Positions 46,020 to 55,076 of a DNA stretch of 64,000 nt are shown here, in pieces (the stretch's first letter is position 1; each line of letters starts with the position of its first letter). Below the pieces are notes generated by a model. It was given only the letters and a program-made list of their open reading frames with translations. It was not told where the DNA came from and did not search any database. This DNA comes from Paracidovorax wautersii (GTDB lineage Bacteria; Pseudomonadota; Gammaproteobacteria; Burkholderiales; Burkholderiaceae_C): assembly GCF_900113035.1 (NCBI RefSeq), contig NZ_FONX01000002.1, forward strand, positions 310,001-374,000, read 5' to 3'. The position numbers were made by a program, and so were the translations under genes.

Positions 46020-46928
46020 GTGAAGCGCGATTGCCCCACCATCCAGGAACTGCTGGCCTTCGATGCCGTGGCCCGGCACGAGGGCCTGACCCGCGCCGCC
46101 GAGGCGCTGTGCCTCACCGTGAGCGCGGTCAGCAAGCAGATCGCGGGGCTGGAGGCCTTTCTGGGCGTGCCGGTCCTGCGCAAGCAGGGGCGCGGCGTGC
46201 AGCTCACGCCGCAGGGCCGGGCCTACTGGCAGAAGATCGCCGGCCCGCTTCGCGCGCTGGAGGCCGCGAGCTTCGAGGCGCGCGCAGGCGGCGGCGATGC
46301 GGGCGTGGTCACCCTGGCCAGCGTGCCCACCTTTCTCACGCGCTGGCTGATCCCGCGCCTGCCGGCCTTCAGCCGCCGCCATCCGCAGGTCACGCTGGGC
46401 TTCAGCCGGCACCTCGCGCCCACCGAAAACCTGCCGCCGCAGGTCGATGCCGCCATCCGCTACAGCCCGGCCGAGCTGCCCGGCGTGGTGGCCGAATACA
46501 TCGCCGGGCGGGAGTTCGTGCCGGTCGCCTCGCCCGCGCTGCTCGAAGGCCCGCACCGCATCCACACGCCCGCCGACCTGCTGGGCCACACGCTGCTGCA
46601 CCACGAAGAGGCCGCCACCGCCTGGCCGCGCTGGGCGGGCCAGCACGGCGTGGCCGAGAGCTGGGTGGCGGCCGGGCCGCGCTTCGCCCAGTATTCGGCG
46701 CTGATCCAGGCGGCGCGCAGCGGCCTGGGGCTGGCCCTGGTGCCGCGCGTGCTGGTCGAAGACGAGCTGGCCGAAGGCACGCTGCGCGTGCCCTGCGGCG
46801 AGCCGGTGGTGGTGGAGCAGGGCCACTACCTCTGCTACCGGCCCGACCGCATGCACCTGCCGGCCTTCGCGGCCTTCCGCGCCTGGCTGCTGGACGAGGC
46901 CACGCGCTCGCGCGGGCCGCTGGGGTGA
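46020..46928 (+). CDS. LysR-family regulator, GcvA-like
   Basis: 302 residues from a GTG at 46020, chosen because AGGAGG ends six bases upstream; an ATG eight codons earlier would overlap that site. The helix-turn-helix is at about 8-66 (LTRAAEALCLTVSAVSKQIAGLE). The effector domain reads ASVPTFLTRWLIPRLPAF, the GcvA/AmpR style. It is divergent from the importer operon and probably controls it. Confidence 0.88.
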   Translation: MKRDCPTIQELLAFDAVARHEGLTRAAEALCLTVSAVSKQIAGLEAFLGVPVLRKQGRGVQLTPQGRAYWQKIAGPLRALEAASFEARAGGGDAGVVTLASVPTFLTRWLIPRLPAFSRRHPQVTLGFSRHLAPTENLPPQVDAAIRYSPAELPGVVAEYIAGREFVPVASPALLEGPHRIHTPADLLGHTLLHHEEAATAWPRWAGQHGVAESWVAAGPRFAQYSALIQAARSGLGLALVPRVLVEDELAEGTLRVPCGEPVVVEQGHYLCYRPDRMHLPAFAAFRAWLLDEATRSRGPLG

Positions 46929-46950
46929 GGCGCGGCGACTCGCCTGGCAG

Positions 46951-47003
46951 CTGTTTGCTATCGAATCAATAGCTGCAGGCGCTTGTAGATCCTGCGCCAG
47001 GGC
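46951..47003 (+). repeat. Dispersed ATAGC repeat
   Basis: GCTATCgaatcaATAGC followed by a GGCGCTTGTAGATCCTGCGCC tail. It lies between the LysR stop and the pckG terminator. Confidence 0.72.
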
Positions 47004-47006
47004 ATG

Positions 47007-47042
47007 AAAAAGCCCCGGCCACTTGCGTGGTGCGGGGCTTCT
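47007..47042. terminator. Terminator shared by LysR and pckG
   Basis: AAGCCCCG (47010-47017) pairs with CGGGGCTT (47033-47040), with an inner CCAC/GTGG stem. On the minus strand it is followed by a T-run, so it is best suited to end pckG. Confidence 0.8.
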
Positions 47043-47100
47043 GTGGGTCGCTGCCCGCGCGGGGCGGGCAGGGCCGGGTCAGCGCGGCGGCATCAGGCGC

Positions 47101-48963
47101 TCAGGCGGCCAGGCGCTCTTCCAGCTGGGCCTTGGTGGCCAGCATCTGCGCGGGCAGGTGGTAGGCCAGCTGGTCGAAGTGCGCGGTGTGCAGCTTCAGC
47201 TCGTCGGCCCAGGCGGCCTTGTCGATGCGGGTCACGGTCTCGAACTGCGCGCCCGTGAAGTCCAGGCCGCTCCAGTTGATCTCGGCATAGCTCGGAGCCA
47301 CGCCGAAGGCGGTTTCCTGGCCGGTGGCGCGGCCTTCGATGCGGTCGATCATCCACTTGAGCACGCGCATGTTCTCGCCGTAGCCGGGCCAGACGAACTT
47401 GCCGGCTTCGTCCTTGCGGAACCAGTTGGTCGTGTAGATGCGCGGCAGCGTGGCGCCGGAGGCGGCGAGCTTCTCGCCCAGGCTCAGCCAGTGCTGGAAG
47501 TAGTCGCTCATGTTGTAGCCCATGAAGGGCAGCATGGCGAAGGGGTCGCGGCGCACCACGCCCTGCTGGCCGGCGGCGGCTGCGGTGGTCTCGGAGCCCA
47601 TGGTGGCGGCCATGTACACGCCTTCGGTCCAGTTGCGGGCCTCGGTCACCAGCGGCACGGTGGTGGAGCGGCGGCCGCCGAAGATGAAGGCGTCGATCTT
47701 CACGCCCTTGGGGTCGTCCCAGGCTTCGTCCAGCGCGGGGTTGTTGGTGGCGGCCACGGTGAAGCGGGCGTTGGGGTGGGCGGCCTTGGCGCCGGTTTCC
47801 TTGGCGATCTGGGGCGTCCAGTCCTTGCCCTGCCAGTCGATCAGGTGGCCCGGCAGGCTGCCGGTGTCCTTTTCCATGCCTTCCCACCACACGTCGCCGT
47901 CATCGGTCAGCGCGACGTTCGTGAAGATCACGTCCTTGTCGAGGCTGGCCATGCAGTTGGGGTTGGTGTGGTAGTTGGTGCCGGGGGCCACGCCGAAGTA
48001 GCCGGCTTCGGGGTTGATGGCGCGCAGGCTGCCGTCGGCCTGGGGCTTGATCCAGGCGATGTCGTCGCCGATGGTGGTGACCTTCCAGCCTTCGAAGGCC
48101 TTCGGGGGCACCAGCATCGAGAAGTTGGTCTTGCCGCAGGCGCTGGGGAAGGCCGCGGCCACGTGGTACTTCTTGCCTTCGGGGTTGGAGACGCCCAGGA
48201 TCAGCATGTGCTCGGCCAGCCAGCCCTGGTCGCGGCCCATGGTGGAGGCGATGCGCAGCGCGAAGCACTTCTTGCCCAGCAGCGCGTTGCCGCCGTAGCC
48301 GGAGCCGTACGACCAGATCTCGCGCGTCTCTGGGTAGTGCACGATGTACTTGGTCTTGTTGCAGGGCCAGGACACGTCCTGCTGGCCGGCGGCCAGCGGC
48401 GCGCCCACGGTATGCACGCAGGGCACGAACTCGCCGTCCACGCCCAGCACGTCGTACACCGCCTTGCCCATGCGGGTCATGATCTTCATGTTGACGGCCA
48501 CGTAGGGGCTGTCGGAGAGCTCGATGCCGATGTGCGCGATGGGCGAGCCCAGCGGGCCCATGCTGAAGGGCACGACGTACATCGTGCGGCCGGCCATGCA
48601 GCCGTCGAAGAGAGGCTGCAGCGTGCTGCGCATCTCGGCCGGGGCCATCCAGTTGTTGGTCGGGCCGGCGTCTTCCTTCTTCTCGCAGCAGATGTAGGTG
48701 CGGTCTTCCACGCGGGCCACGTCCGACGGGTCGGACCAGGCCAGGTAGCTGCCGGGGCGCTTGGCGGGGTTGAGCTTCTTGAAGGTGCCGGCGTCCACCA
48801 GCTGCTGGCAGAGGCGGTCGTACTCTTCCTGCGAGCCGTCGCACCAGTGGATCCTGGCGGGCTTGCAGAGGGCGGCCATGTCGGCCACCCAGGCCAGCAG
48901 GCGGGCGTTCTTGACGTATGCGGGGGCCTGGAGATCGAGGCCTTGCATGGTGGGTGCGTTCAT
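47101..48963 (-). CDS. pckG: Phosphoenolpyruvate carboxykinase (GTP)
   Basis: Converts oxaloacetate and GTP to phosphoenolpyruvate, CO2 and GDP, the entry step of gluconeogenesis. 620 residues, the normal length of the GTP-type enzyme. The nucleotide P-loop and catalytic segment [14 protein letters not shown] near residue 275, the Mn-binding GDDIAWIK and the guanine-site region [12 protein letters not shown] are present. The start at 48963 is preceded by AGGAAG, which is held in a strong hairpin. The gene is monocistronic, with terminator 47007-47042 downstream. Confidence 0.95.
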   Translation of the reverse strand: MNAPTMQGLDLQAPAYVKNARLLAWVADMAALCKPARIHWCDGSQEEYDRLCQQLVDAGTFKKLNPAKRPGSYLAWSDPSDVARVEDRTYICCEKKEDAGPTNNWMAPAEMRSTLQPLFDGCMAGRTMYVVPFSMGPLGSPIAHIGIELSDSPYVAVNMKIMTRMGKAVYDVLGVDGEFVPCVHTVGAPLAAGQQDVSWPCNKTKYIVHYPETREIWSYGSGYGGNALLGKKCFALRIASTMGRDQGWLAEHMLILGVSNPEGKKYHVAAAFPSACGKTNFSMLVPPKAFEGWKVTTIGDDIAWIKPQADGSLRAINPEAGYFGVAPGTNYHTNPNCMASLDKDVIFTNVALTDDGDVWWEGMEKDTGSLPGHLIDWQGKDWTPQIAKETGAKAAHPNARFTVAATNNPALDEAWDDPKGVKIDAFIFGGRRSTTVPLVTEARNWTEGVYMAATMGSETTAAAAGQQGVVRRDPFAMLPFMGYNMSDYFQHWLSLGEKLAASGATLPRIYTTNWFRKDEAGKFVWPGYGENMRVLKWMIDRIEGRATGQETAFGVAPSYAEINWSGLDFTGAQFETVTRIDKAAWADELKLHTAHFDQLAYHLPAQMLATKAQLEERLAA

Positions 48964-48968
48964 CGGGA

Positions 48969-49007
48969 GCTTCCTGGAGTTGAAAAAACCGTTTTTTCAA
49001 AGGAAGC
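48969..49007 (-). promoter_or_regulatory. Leader hairpin sequestering the pckG Shine-Dalgarno
   Basis: Read as mRNA, GCUUCCU (49007-49001) pairs with AGGAAGC (48975-48969), and UUGAAAAAA (49000-48992) pairs with UUUUUUCAA (48988-48980) around the loop CGG. The bases CUCC bulge on the 3' side. AGGA of the lower stem is the pckG ribosome-binding site, eight bases before the AUG, so the fold should block translation when stable. The upper stem is almost all A-U. Confidence 0.65.
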
Positions 49008-49193
49008 GCGCCGCACGGCGGTGCGGGCTGCCGGCAAACGCTAGTCGAACTCCTGAGCGCTGCCTTTGAGAAAACGGCGGAATGCTCAGTCGGCGGGTGG
49101 TCGGGTGCGCGGGGGCTGCAGGCCGTTGAAAGCCTGGGTGCCCGGCCTTCCACGGGTCGGCTGGAATGACGATTTTATGAAGGCACCCTCCGC

Positions 49194-49236
49194 GTGTCTG
49201 TCAGACACCAGGGAAATCCATGCAAAAGATGCATGG
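49194..49236. promoter_or_regulatory. Two palindromes upstream of the Gfo/Idh gene
   Basis: GTGTCTGTCAGACAC (49194-49208) is a perfect 15-base palindrome, and CCATGCA (49218-49224) pairs with TGCATGG (49230-49236). They lie 100-145 bp before the oxidoreductase start in a 375-bp spacer that otherwise holds only the pckG leader. They are candidate operators for an unidentified regulator. Confidence 0.5.
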
Positions 49237-49338
49237 GGTTATGTGTGATTTGGAGCGTGCGAAAGCCGCCGGCGCGAGGGGCCCGGCAGGGCGCCGTTAC
49301 GCTATGCGGCGCGGCTCATCCGGAGACAAGACCAGCAC

Positions 49339-50394
49339 ATGACCACACTGAACATCGCCGTCGCGGGCGCCGGGATCATCGGCCGGCGGCACATCGAACT
49401 CATCCAGGCCCAGCCCCGCTGCCGGCTGGCCGCCATCGTGGACCCATCGCCCGGCGCCGAGGCCTGCGCGCAGGCAGCGGGCGTGCCGCTCTTTCCCGAC
49501 CTGGCCGCGCTGCTCGCCGCCCAGCGGCCCGATGGCGTGGTGCTGGCCACGCCCAACGCGCTGCATGTGGACCAGGCGCTCGCCTGCGTGGAGGCCGGCG
49601 TCGCGGCGCTGATCGAAAAGCCCGTGGCCCACACGCTCGCAGAGGGCGAGCGCCTGCTGCGCGCCGCCGAGGCGGCCGGGGCCCGGCTGCTGGTGGGCCA
49701 CCACCGCGCGCACAGCCCGCTTCTGGCGCAGGCGCGCGAGGTGATCCGCCAAGGGCGGCTGGGCCGGCTGGTGGCCGTGCAGGGCAGCGCCACCTTCTAC
49801 AAGCCTGCCGGCTATTTCGACGCCGCGCCCTGGCGCTGCCAGCCGGGCGGCGGGCCGATCCTCATCAACCTGATCCACGAGATCGGCAACCTGCGCTCGC
49901 TGTGCGGCGAGATCGTGGCCGTGCAGGCCATGGCGTCGAACGCGGTGCGCGGCTTCGCGGTGGAGGACACGGCGGCCATCAGTCTGCGCTTCGCCAGCGG
50001 CGCGCTGGGCAGCTTCCTGCTGTCGGACACCGCGGCCTCGGCGCGCAGCTGGGAGCAGACTTCGCAGGAGAATCCGGACTACGCGACCTACCCGGACGAA
50101 GACTGCTACGTCATCGCCGGCACCCATGGCACGCTGTCGGTGCCCACCATGCGGCTCAAGACCTACGCGCGGGAGCCAGACCGCTCGTGGTTCGAGCCCT
50201 TTGCGGAGGCTACGCTCGACGCCCTGCGGGCCGACCCGCTGGAGCGCCAGCTGGCCCATTTCTGCGACGTGGTGGCCGGCACGGCGCAGCCGCTGGTGTC
50301 GGTGCGCGACGGGCTGCAGAACCTGCGGGTGGTCGAGGCGATCGCCGAGGCCGCGCGCACGGGCGCCGTGGTGCCCACGGGCTGCGGCGGCTGA
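49339..50394 (+). CDS. Gfo/Idh/MocA-family oxidoreductase
   Basis: 351-residue NAD(P)-dependent dehydrogenase of sugars, polyols or related cyclic compounds. The N-terminal nucleotide fold NIAVAGAGIIGRRHIELI is at residues 5-22 and the EKP motif (ALIEKPVAH) near 95 is intact; the C-terminal domain carries GGGPILINLIHEIGNLR. The next gene is a type II dehydroquinase, so a substrate on the quinate/shikimate side is possible, by context only. Confidence 0.87.
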   Translation: MTTLNIAVAGAGIIGRRHIELIQAQPRCRLAAIVDPSPGAEACAQAAGVPLFPDLAALLAAQRPDGVVLATPNALHVDQALACVEAGVAALIEKPVAHTLAEGERLLRAAEAAGARLLVGHHRAHSPLLAQAREVIRQGRLGRLVAVQGSATFYKPAGYFDAAPWRCQPGGGPILINLIHEIGNLRSLCGEIVAVQAMASNAVRGFAVEDTAAISLRFASGALGSFLLSDTAASARSWEQTSQENPDYATYPDEDCYVIAGTHGTLSVPTMRLKTYAREPDRSWFEPFAEATLDALRADPLERQLAHFCDVVAGTAQPLVSVRDGLQNLRVVEAIAEAARTGAVVPTGCGG

Positions 50395-50398
50395 GGCC

Positions 50399-50456
50399 TT
50401 GCTGTTCCCCTTTTCCTTTTCGTTTTCTTCTTCCTCTTCTTCTTCTTTTCCATCCC
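50399..50456 (+). other. Pyrimidine-rich tract before the dehydroquinase gene
   Basis: About 58 bases between the oxidoreductase stop and aroQ are almost entirely C and T, mostly TTCTTC- and CTTTT-like steps. Such tracts can slip or form triplex DNA. The local composition differs sharply from the GC-rich surroundings. Confidence 0.6.
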
Positions 50457-50493
50457 AACGCCATCGTGCATGGCGATCTCAAGGACTCTTTCG

Positions 50494-50940
50494 ATGACCT
50501 TCCTCGTACTCCACGGCATCAACCTGAACATGTTCGGCAAGCGCGATCCGAAGCAATACGGCACGACCACGCTGGCCGAGATCGATGCCCAGCTCGTCAC
50601 GCTGGGCCGCGAGCTGGGCGTGGAGGTCGAGTGCTTCCAGACCAACTTCGAAGGCGCGATGGCCGAGCGCATCCACCAAGCGTATTTCGACGAGGTGGAG
50701 GGCGTGCTCATCAACGCCGGCGCCTGGACGCACTACAGCTACGGCATCCGCGATGCGCTGGCCATCCTGAAGTGCCCCATCGTCGAGGTGCACATGTCCA
50801 ACATCCATGCGCGCGAAGCCTTCCGGCACCACTCGGTGATCGCCGAGATCGCCAAGGGCCAGATCGCCGGCTTCGGCGTGGACAGCTATCTGCAGGGCCT
50901 GCGCCTGGCGGTGAACCTCGTCAAGGGCAGCGCCGCCTGA
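50494..50940 (+). CDS. aroQ: Type II 3-dehydroquinate dehydratase
   Basis: Interconverts 3-dehydroquinate and 3-dehydroshikimate. 148 residues from the ATG at 50494, with AAGGA nine bases upstream. Motifs are HGINLNMFGKRDPKQYG, the substrate site INAGAWTHYSYGIRDAL and VEVHMSNIHAREAFRHHS with the catalytic His. Wording such as NAGAWTHYSYG departs from the common NPAAYTHTS of housekeeping AroQ, so this may be a catabolic paralogue paired with the oxidoreductase. It converges on queC 13 bp away. Confidence 0.87.
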   Translation: MTFLVLHGINLNMFGKRDPKQYGTTTLAEIDAQLVTLGRELGVEVECFQTNFEGAMAERIHQAYFDEVEGVLINAGAWTHYSYGIRDALAILKCPIVEVHMSNIHAREAFRHHSVIAEIAKGQIAGFGVDSYLQGLRLAVNLVKGSAA

Positions 50941-50953
50941 CGCGAATGAAGGC

Positions 50954-51661
50954 TCAGGCGCCGCTGCGCGCCGCCCACTGCTCGTGCCCGGCGCGCCGCA
51001 GCGCGCAGGCCGGGCATTCGCCGCAGCCGTAGCCCCAGCTGTGCAGGGTGTCGCGCACGCCGTGGTAGCAGGTGTGCGACTGGCGCACGATGATGTCCAC
51101 CAGCGCGTCGCCGCCCAGCTCGCGGGCCAGCTCCCAGGTGGCGGCCTTGTCGATCCACATCAGCGGGGTCTCGAAGGTGAAGCGCTGGCCCATGCCCAGC
51201 GAGACGGCCACCTGCAGCGCCTTGAGGGTGTCGTCGCGGCAGTCGGGGTAGCCCGAGAAGTCGGTCTCGCACATGCCGCCCACCAGCGTGTGCAGGCCGC
51301 GCCGGTAGCCCACGGCGGCGGCCAGCTGGAAGAAGAGCAGGTTGCGCCCGGGCACGAAGGTGTTGGGCAGGCCGGCTGCGGTCATCTGGATGGCGGTGTC
51401 GCGGGTGAGGGCAGTGTCGCTGATCTGGCCCAGCACGGCCAGATCGACCATGTGGTCCTCGCCCAGCCGGCCGGCCCATTGCGGGAAGCGCTCGCGCACG
51501 GCGGCCAGCACCTCGGTGCGGGCCTGCAGCTCCACCTGGTGGCGCTGGCCGTAGTCGAAGCCGATGGTCTCGACATGCTCGAAATGGGTCAGCGCCCACG
51601 CCAGGCAGGTCGTGGAGTCTTGCCCGCCGGAGAAGAGGACGAGTGCGTGGCCGGGTCTCAT
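50954..51661 (-). CDS. queC: 7-cyano-7-deazaguanine synthase
   Basis: ATP-dependent enzyme making preQ0, precursor of the tRNA base queuosine. 235 residues. The PP-loop [12 protein letters not shown] is at about residues 8-19, [13 protein letters not shown] near 110, and the zinc-binding cysteines cluster near the end ([10 protein letters not shown] with an upstream Cys). No other queuosine genes are in the window. It starts 78 bp downstream of a terminator, so it has its own promoter. Confidence 0.94.
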   Translation of the reverse strand: MRPGHALVLFSGGQDSTTCLAWALTHFEHVETIGFDYGQRHQVELQARTEVLAAVRERFPQWAGRLGEDHMVDLAVLGQISDTALTRDTAIQMTAAGLPNTFVPGRNLLFFQLAAAVGYRRGLHTLVGGMCETDFSGYPDCRDDTLKALQVAVSLGMGQRFTFETPLMWIDKAATWELARELGGDALVDIIVRQSHTCYHGVRDTLHSWGYGCGECPACALRRAGHEQWAARSGA

Positions 51662-51738
51662 GGGAAGGGTTCCTTGCGAAGAAAAAAGACGGATACGGAT
51701 ACGAAGGCGAAAGACGGCACCGCAGGGCGCCCGAAATG

Positions 51739-51764
51739 CAAAAAGCCCCGCGGTGCGGGGCTTG
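51739..51764 (-). terminator. Rho-independent terminator after the 50-residue membrane protein
   Basis: AAGCCCCGC (51743-51751) pairs with GCGGGGCTT (51755-51763), loop GGT. On the minus strand it runs into a T-tract, separating the small gene from queC. Confidence 0.85.
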
Positions 51765-51789
51765 CAGTCGGGCGGTGCGCGGTGCGCCG

Positions 51790-51942
51790 TCAGGCCATGT
51801 AGATGGCGATGAACGCCAGCAGGAACATGATGACGGCGCCCACGGCGGGCAGCACCAGGGGCATGAGCGGCACCACGGCCTCGATGGCGTCGGGGGCGTT
51901 CGTTTCGCCGGCGTGGGGTGCCGTGCTGGTGTCGTGGGCCAT
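51790..51942 (-). CDS. Small single-pass membrane protein, 50 residues
   Basis: The frame from ATG 51942 to the stop at 51790 encodes 50 residues: a polar, His/Ala-rich N-terminus ([13 protein letters not shown]), then one hydrophobic helix from about residue 24 ([15 protein letters not shown]) to the end ([11 protein letters not shown]). A Shine-Dalgarno AGGAGA lies about nine bases before the ATG, and a clear terminator follows the stop. Codon use matches the neighbours. I do not know a function; I believe similar short proteins occur in related genomes. Confidence 0.75.
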   Translation of the reverse strand: MAHDTSTAPHAGETNAPDAIEAVVPLMPLVLPAVGAVIMFLLAFIAIYMA

Positions 51943-52023
51943 GGTCGGTGTCTCCTGCGGTGGCGTGCGTGCGTTGCTACAAGCGTGCTGCAGGCCATTC
52001 TAGTGGCCGCGGCACGGCGGCGT

Positions 52024-53625
52024 TCAGTAGGGTTTGCGATCAGCCTGCGCGGGCGGCACCCACTGGTAGAGCCAGGTCTCGGTGATCGGGCGGCCGTTCT
52101 CGCGTAGGAAGAGGCGGATGGTGATGGGCTCGGTGCTGTCGTCGCCGGGCCGCAGGTCGAACATGGCGCGCCAGCCGTTGATGGCTTCGAGCGGGCGCGC
52201 CGAGGTGGTCTCCACCTGCCCGCGGCTCACGGTGATGACCGGCTCCACCTTGGCGTCGCGCCCCAGCCCCAGCAGGCTTTCGCCCGCGAAGTCCACCGCG
52301 AAGCGCCACGAGAAATACGTGCGCGGCTTGCCCACCACGCCGCCCAGCCCGGTGCGGGTGGCCACGCAGCGCGCCAGCGGCAGGTGCGCTGGCGTGTCGG
52401 CGCCCCAGAAGAGGCGGTAGCCCACCAGCCACTCCTCGCCGGCCTGCGGCTTGCGCTCCGGGTTCCAGAAGGCCACGATGTTGTCGAAGGTTTCATCGAC
52501 GGTGGGGATCTCCACCAGCTGGATCGAGCCCTTGCCCCAGTCGGCCTTGGGCTCGACCCAGAGCGAGGGACGGCGTTCGTAGAACACGCCGTCGTCCTGG
52601 TAGTGGTCGAAGTTGCGGTCGCGCTGCAGCAGCCCGAAGCCGCGCGGGTTCTCGTCGGCGAAGGCGTTGAACTGCAGCGTGGGCGGGTTGGTGAGCGGGC
52701 GCCAGACCCATTCGCCGTTGCCGCGCCACATCGAGAGGCCGTCGGAATCGTGGATCTCCGGGCGCCAGTCGTTGGCCATGCGGTGGTCGTTCTCGCCGTG
52801 CTGGAACATGCTGGTGCAGGGCGCGATGCCGATGCGCTCGATCTGCTTGCGCGGGTAGAGCGCGGCGTCGATCTCCATCACCTGCACGTCGCCGGGCGTG
52901 ATGGCGAAGCGGTAGGCGCCGCTGATGCTGGGCGAATCCAGCAGGGCCAGCACCACCACGGTGTTGGAGCCGGGCGCCGGGCGCTCCAGGTAGAAGGCGG
53001 TGAAGTCGGGGAACTCCTCCGGCTGCTGCATCCCGGTGTCGATGGCCAGGCCCCGGGCCGAGAGGCCGTACTGCCATTCGCCGCCCACGGCGCGGAAATA
53101 GCTCGCGCCCAGGAAGGCGGCCACGTCGCGCACCGGGTCGGTGTGGAAGTTGAGACGAAAGCCCGCGAAGCCCAGGTCGGGCGGCAGATCGCCGGCCTTC
53201 AGGCCGCTCTTGCCGTAGTCGAACATGGCCGGGTCGTAGGCCAGCTCCTGGGCCTGGCCGTTCGCCAGCTCGTACATGTGGACGGGCTTCTTGAAGAAGA
53301 GGCCCAGGTGGAAGAACTTGGCCTGGAAGCGCAGGTGCTCGTCGGCCCAGAGGGCGTGGTCGGGCCGGAACTGGATCGACTGGTACTGGTCCCAGTCCAG
53401 CGCCGATACCGATGCGGGCAGCGTGGCGGCGGGCGGCACGTAGGGCTTGCCGGCGAGGGTGCGGGCCTCCCCTTTCAGCGCGGCGAAGTCGAAGGGCCGG
53501 GGCTGGCCCAGCGGCTTGAGCGCGGCGAAGGCTTGCGTCCAGTTCAGGCCCAGGCTGCCGGCGGAGGCCAGCGCGGCGCCGCGGCCGAGGGTGCGGAGAA
53601 AGTGGCGTCGTTGCGGTTTCTGCAT
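52024..53625 (-). CDS. opgD: Glucan biosynthesis protein D
   Basis: Periplasmic protein shaping osmoregulated periplasmic glucans. 533 residues from the ATG at 53625. The N-terminus PQRRHFLRTLGRGAALA is a twin-arginine signal, as expected of OpgD. The mature part shows FRPDHALWADEHLRFQAKFFH, FRLNFHTDP and EIHDSDGLSMWRGNGEW, all typical of the OpgG/OpgD family. It is monocistronic; opgH and opgG are not in the window. Confidence 0.92.
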   Translation of the reverse strand: MQKPQRRHFLRTLGRGAALASAGSLGLNWTQAFAALKPLGQPRPFDFAALKGEARTLAGKPYVPPAATLPASVSALDWDQYQSIQFRPDHALWADEHLRFQAKFFHLGLFFKKPVHMYELANGQAQELAYDPAMFDYGKSGLKAGDLPPDLGFAGFRLNFHTDPVRDVAAFLGASYFRAVGGEWQYGLSARGLAIDTGMQQPEEFPDFTAFYLERPAPGSNTVVVLALLDSPSISGAYRFAITPGDVQVMEIDAALYPRKQIERIGIAPCTSMFQHGENDHRMANDWRPEIHDSDGLSMWRGNGEWVWRPLTNPPTLQFNAFADENPRGFGLLQRDRNFDHYQDDGVFYERRPSLWVEPKADWGKGSIQLVEIPTVDETFDNIVAFWNPERKPQAGEEWLVGYRLFWGADTPAHLPLARCVATRTGLGGVVGKPRTYFSWRFAVDFAGESLLGLGRDAKVEPVITVSRGQVETTSARPLEAINGWRAMFDLRPGDDSTEPITIRLFLRENGRPITETWLYQWVPPAQADRKPY

Positions 53626-53767
53626 GGCAACGCAGTGTGCCGACAACCTGCGCCGCAGCCTGCAACCGGGTGTGAATGCAGGGCTTCGGGACGCGCTATG
53701 GGCGCGTTCTCCTACAGGAATCACGTGCTCCGGGGCCGGGCGGGCGGCCCCGGGCGGGCCTGATCGA

Positions 53768-54967
53768 TCAGATCAGGTCGGCCTGCATCTGCGCGCTGCG
53801 CAGCTGCTGCAGCACCTGCTGCACGTGCTCGTGCCCGCGCGTCTGCAGCACCAGCTCGACCTCGACGTTCTGCGCGGCCAGCATGGTGAAGGCGCGCTGG
53901 TGGTGGACTTCTTCCACGTTGGCGCCGGCCTCGGCCACGGTGGCGGTGATGCGCGCCAGCGCGCCGGGCACGTCGCGCACGCCGACCTTGATGCGCGCCA
54001 GGCGCCCGGAGCGCACCATGCCGCGCTCGATGATGGCGGCCAGCAGCAGCGGGTCGATATTGCCGCCGCAGAGCACCAGGCCCACCTTGCGGCCCTTGAA
54101 GCGTTCCGGGTAGCGCAGCAGCGCGGCCAGGCCCGCGGCGCCCGCGCCTTCGACCAGGGTCTTCTCGATCTCCAGCAGCATCAGCACGGCCTGCTCGATG
54201 TCGCCTTCCTCGACCAACACCAGGTCGTCCACCAGGCGGGTGATGATCTCCTGCGTGATCTTGCCCGGGCGGCCCACGGCGATGCCCTCGGCGATGGTGG
54301 AGGTGCCCTGCGGGTGCTGCGTGCCCTTGACGGCGTTGACCATGGCCGGAAAGCGCGAGGTCTGCACGCCCACGATCTCGATGGCCGGGTTGAGCGCCTT
54401 GGCGGCCGTCGCCACGCCGGAGATGAGGCCGCCCCCGCCCACGGCGATCACCAGCGTGTCCAGATCGGGCACGGCCTGCAGCATCTCCAGGCCCAGCGTG
54501 CCCTGGCCGGCGGCCACGGCCTCGTCGTCGTAGGGGTGCACGAAGGTCAGGCCGCGCTCGTCGGCCAGCGCATAGGCGTGGGCGCGGGCCTCTTCCAGCG
54601 TGTCGCCATGCAGCACCACCTCGGCGCCGAAGCCGCGCGTGCGCTCCACCTTCACGCCGGGCGTGAAGCGCGGCATGACGATGACGGCGTGGATGCCCAG
54701 CCGGTGCGCGTGGTAGGCCACGCCCTGCGCGTGGTTGCCGGCGCTCATGGCGACCACGCCGTGGGCGCGCTCTTCGGCCGAAAGCTGGCTGAGCTTGTTG
54801 CAGGCCCCGCGTTCCTTGAAGGACGCGGTGAACTGCAGGTTCTCGAACTTGAGGAACACCTGGGCGCCGACGATGTGCGAGAGCGTCTGGGATTCCACGC
54901 AGGGGGTGGCCAGCACCTGGCCCTGCAGGCGGGTGGCGGCGTCGCGGATGTCTTGGAGTTGCAGCAT
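53768..54967 (-). CDS. Threonine ammonia-lyase with C-terminal ACT domain
   Basis: PLP enzyme deaminating threonine (and serine) to 2-oxobutyrate and ammonia. 399 residues, shorter than biosynthetic IlvA (about 510). The PLP Lys51 is in FTASFKERGACNKL, with the phosphate loop AVGGGGLISG near 180. A single ACT-like domain at about 325-399 (RIKVGVRDVPGALARIT) replaces the two found in IlvA, which fits the catabolic or alternative class. A gene for an Lrp-type regulator lies upstream on the same strand. Confidence 0.9.
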   Translation of the reverse strand: MLQLQDIRDAATRLQGQVLATPCVESQTLSHIVGAQVFLKFENLQFTASFKERGACNKLSQLSAEERAHGVVAMSAGNHAQGVAYHAHRLGIHAVIVMPRFTPGVKVERTRGFGAEVVLHGDTLEEARAHAYALADERGLTFVHPYDDEAVAAGQGTLGLEMLQAVPDLDTLVIAVGGGGLISGVATAAKALNPAIEIVGVQTSRFPAMVNAVKGTQHPQGTSTIAEGIAVGRPGKITQEIITRLVDDLVLVEEGDIEQAVLMLLEIEKTLVEGAGAAGLAALLRYPERFKGRKVGLVLCGGNIDPLLLAAIIERGMVRSGRLARIKVGVRDVPGALARITATVAEAGANVEEVHHQRAFTMLAAQNVEVELVLQTRGHEHVQQVLQQLRSAQMQADLI

Positions 54968-55000
54968 GGGCGTGATTGTGGCGCAGCGCTGCGCCGATCA

Positions 55001-55060
55001 GATTGCTATTGAATGCATAGCGGAATGCCCAGGTGGCCGCTGCGCTGCAGCCCTCTGGGG
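55001..55060 (+). repeat. Dispersed ATAGC repeat
   Basis: GCTATTgaatgcATAGC, followed by a diverged tail. It lies between the threonine ammonia-lyase start and the stop of the Lrp gene, close to the lyase promoter. Confidence 0.65.
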
Positions 55061-55076
55061 CCACTGCCGGCTGATT

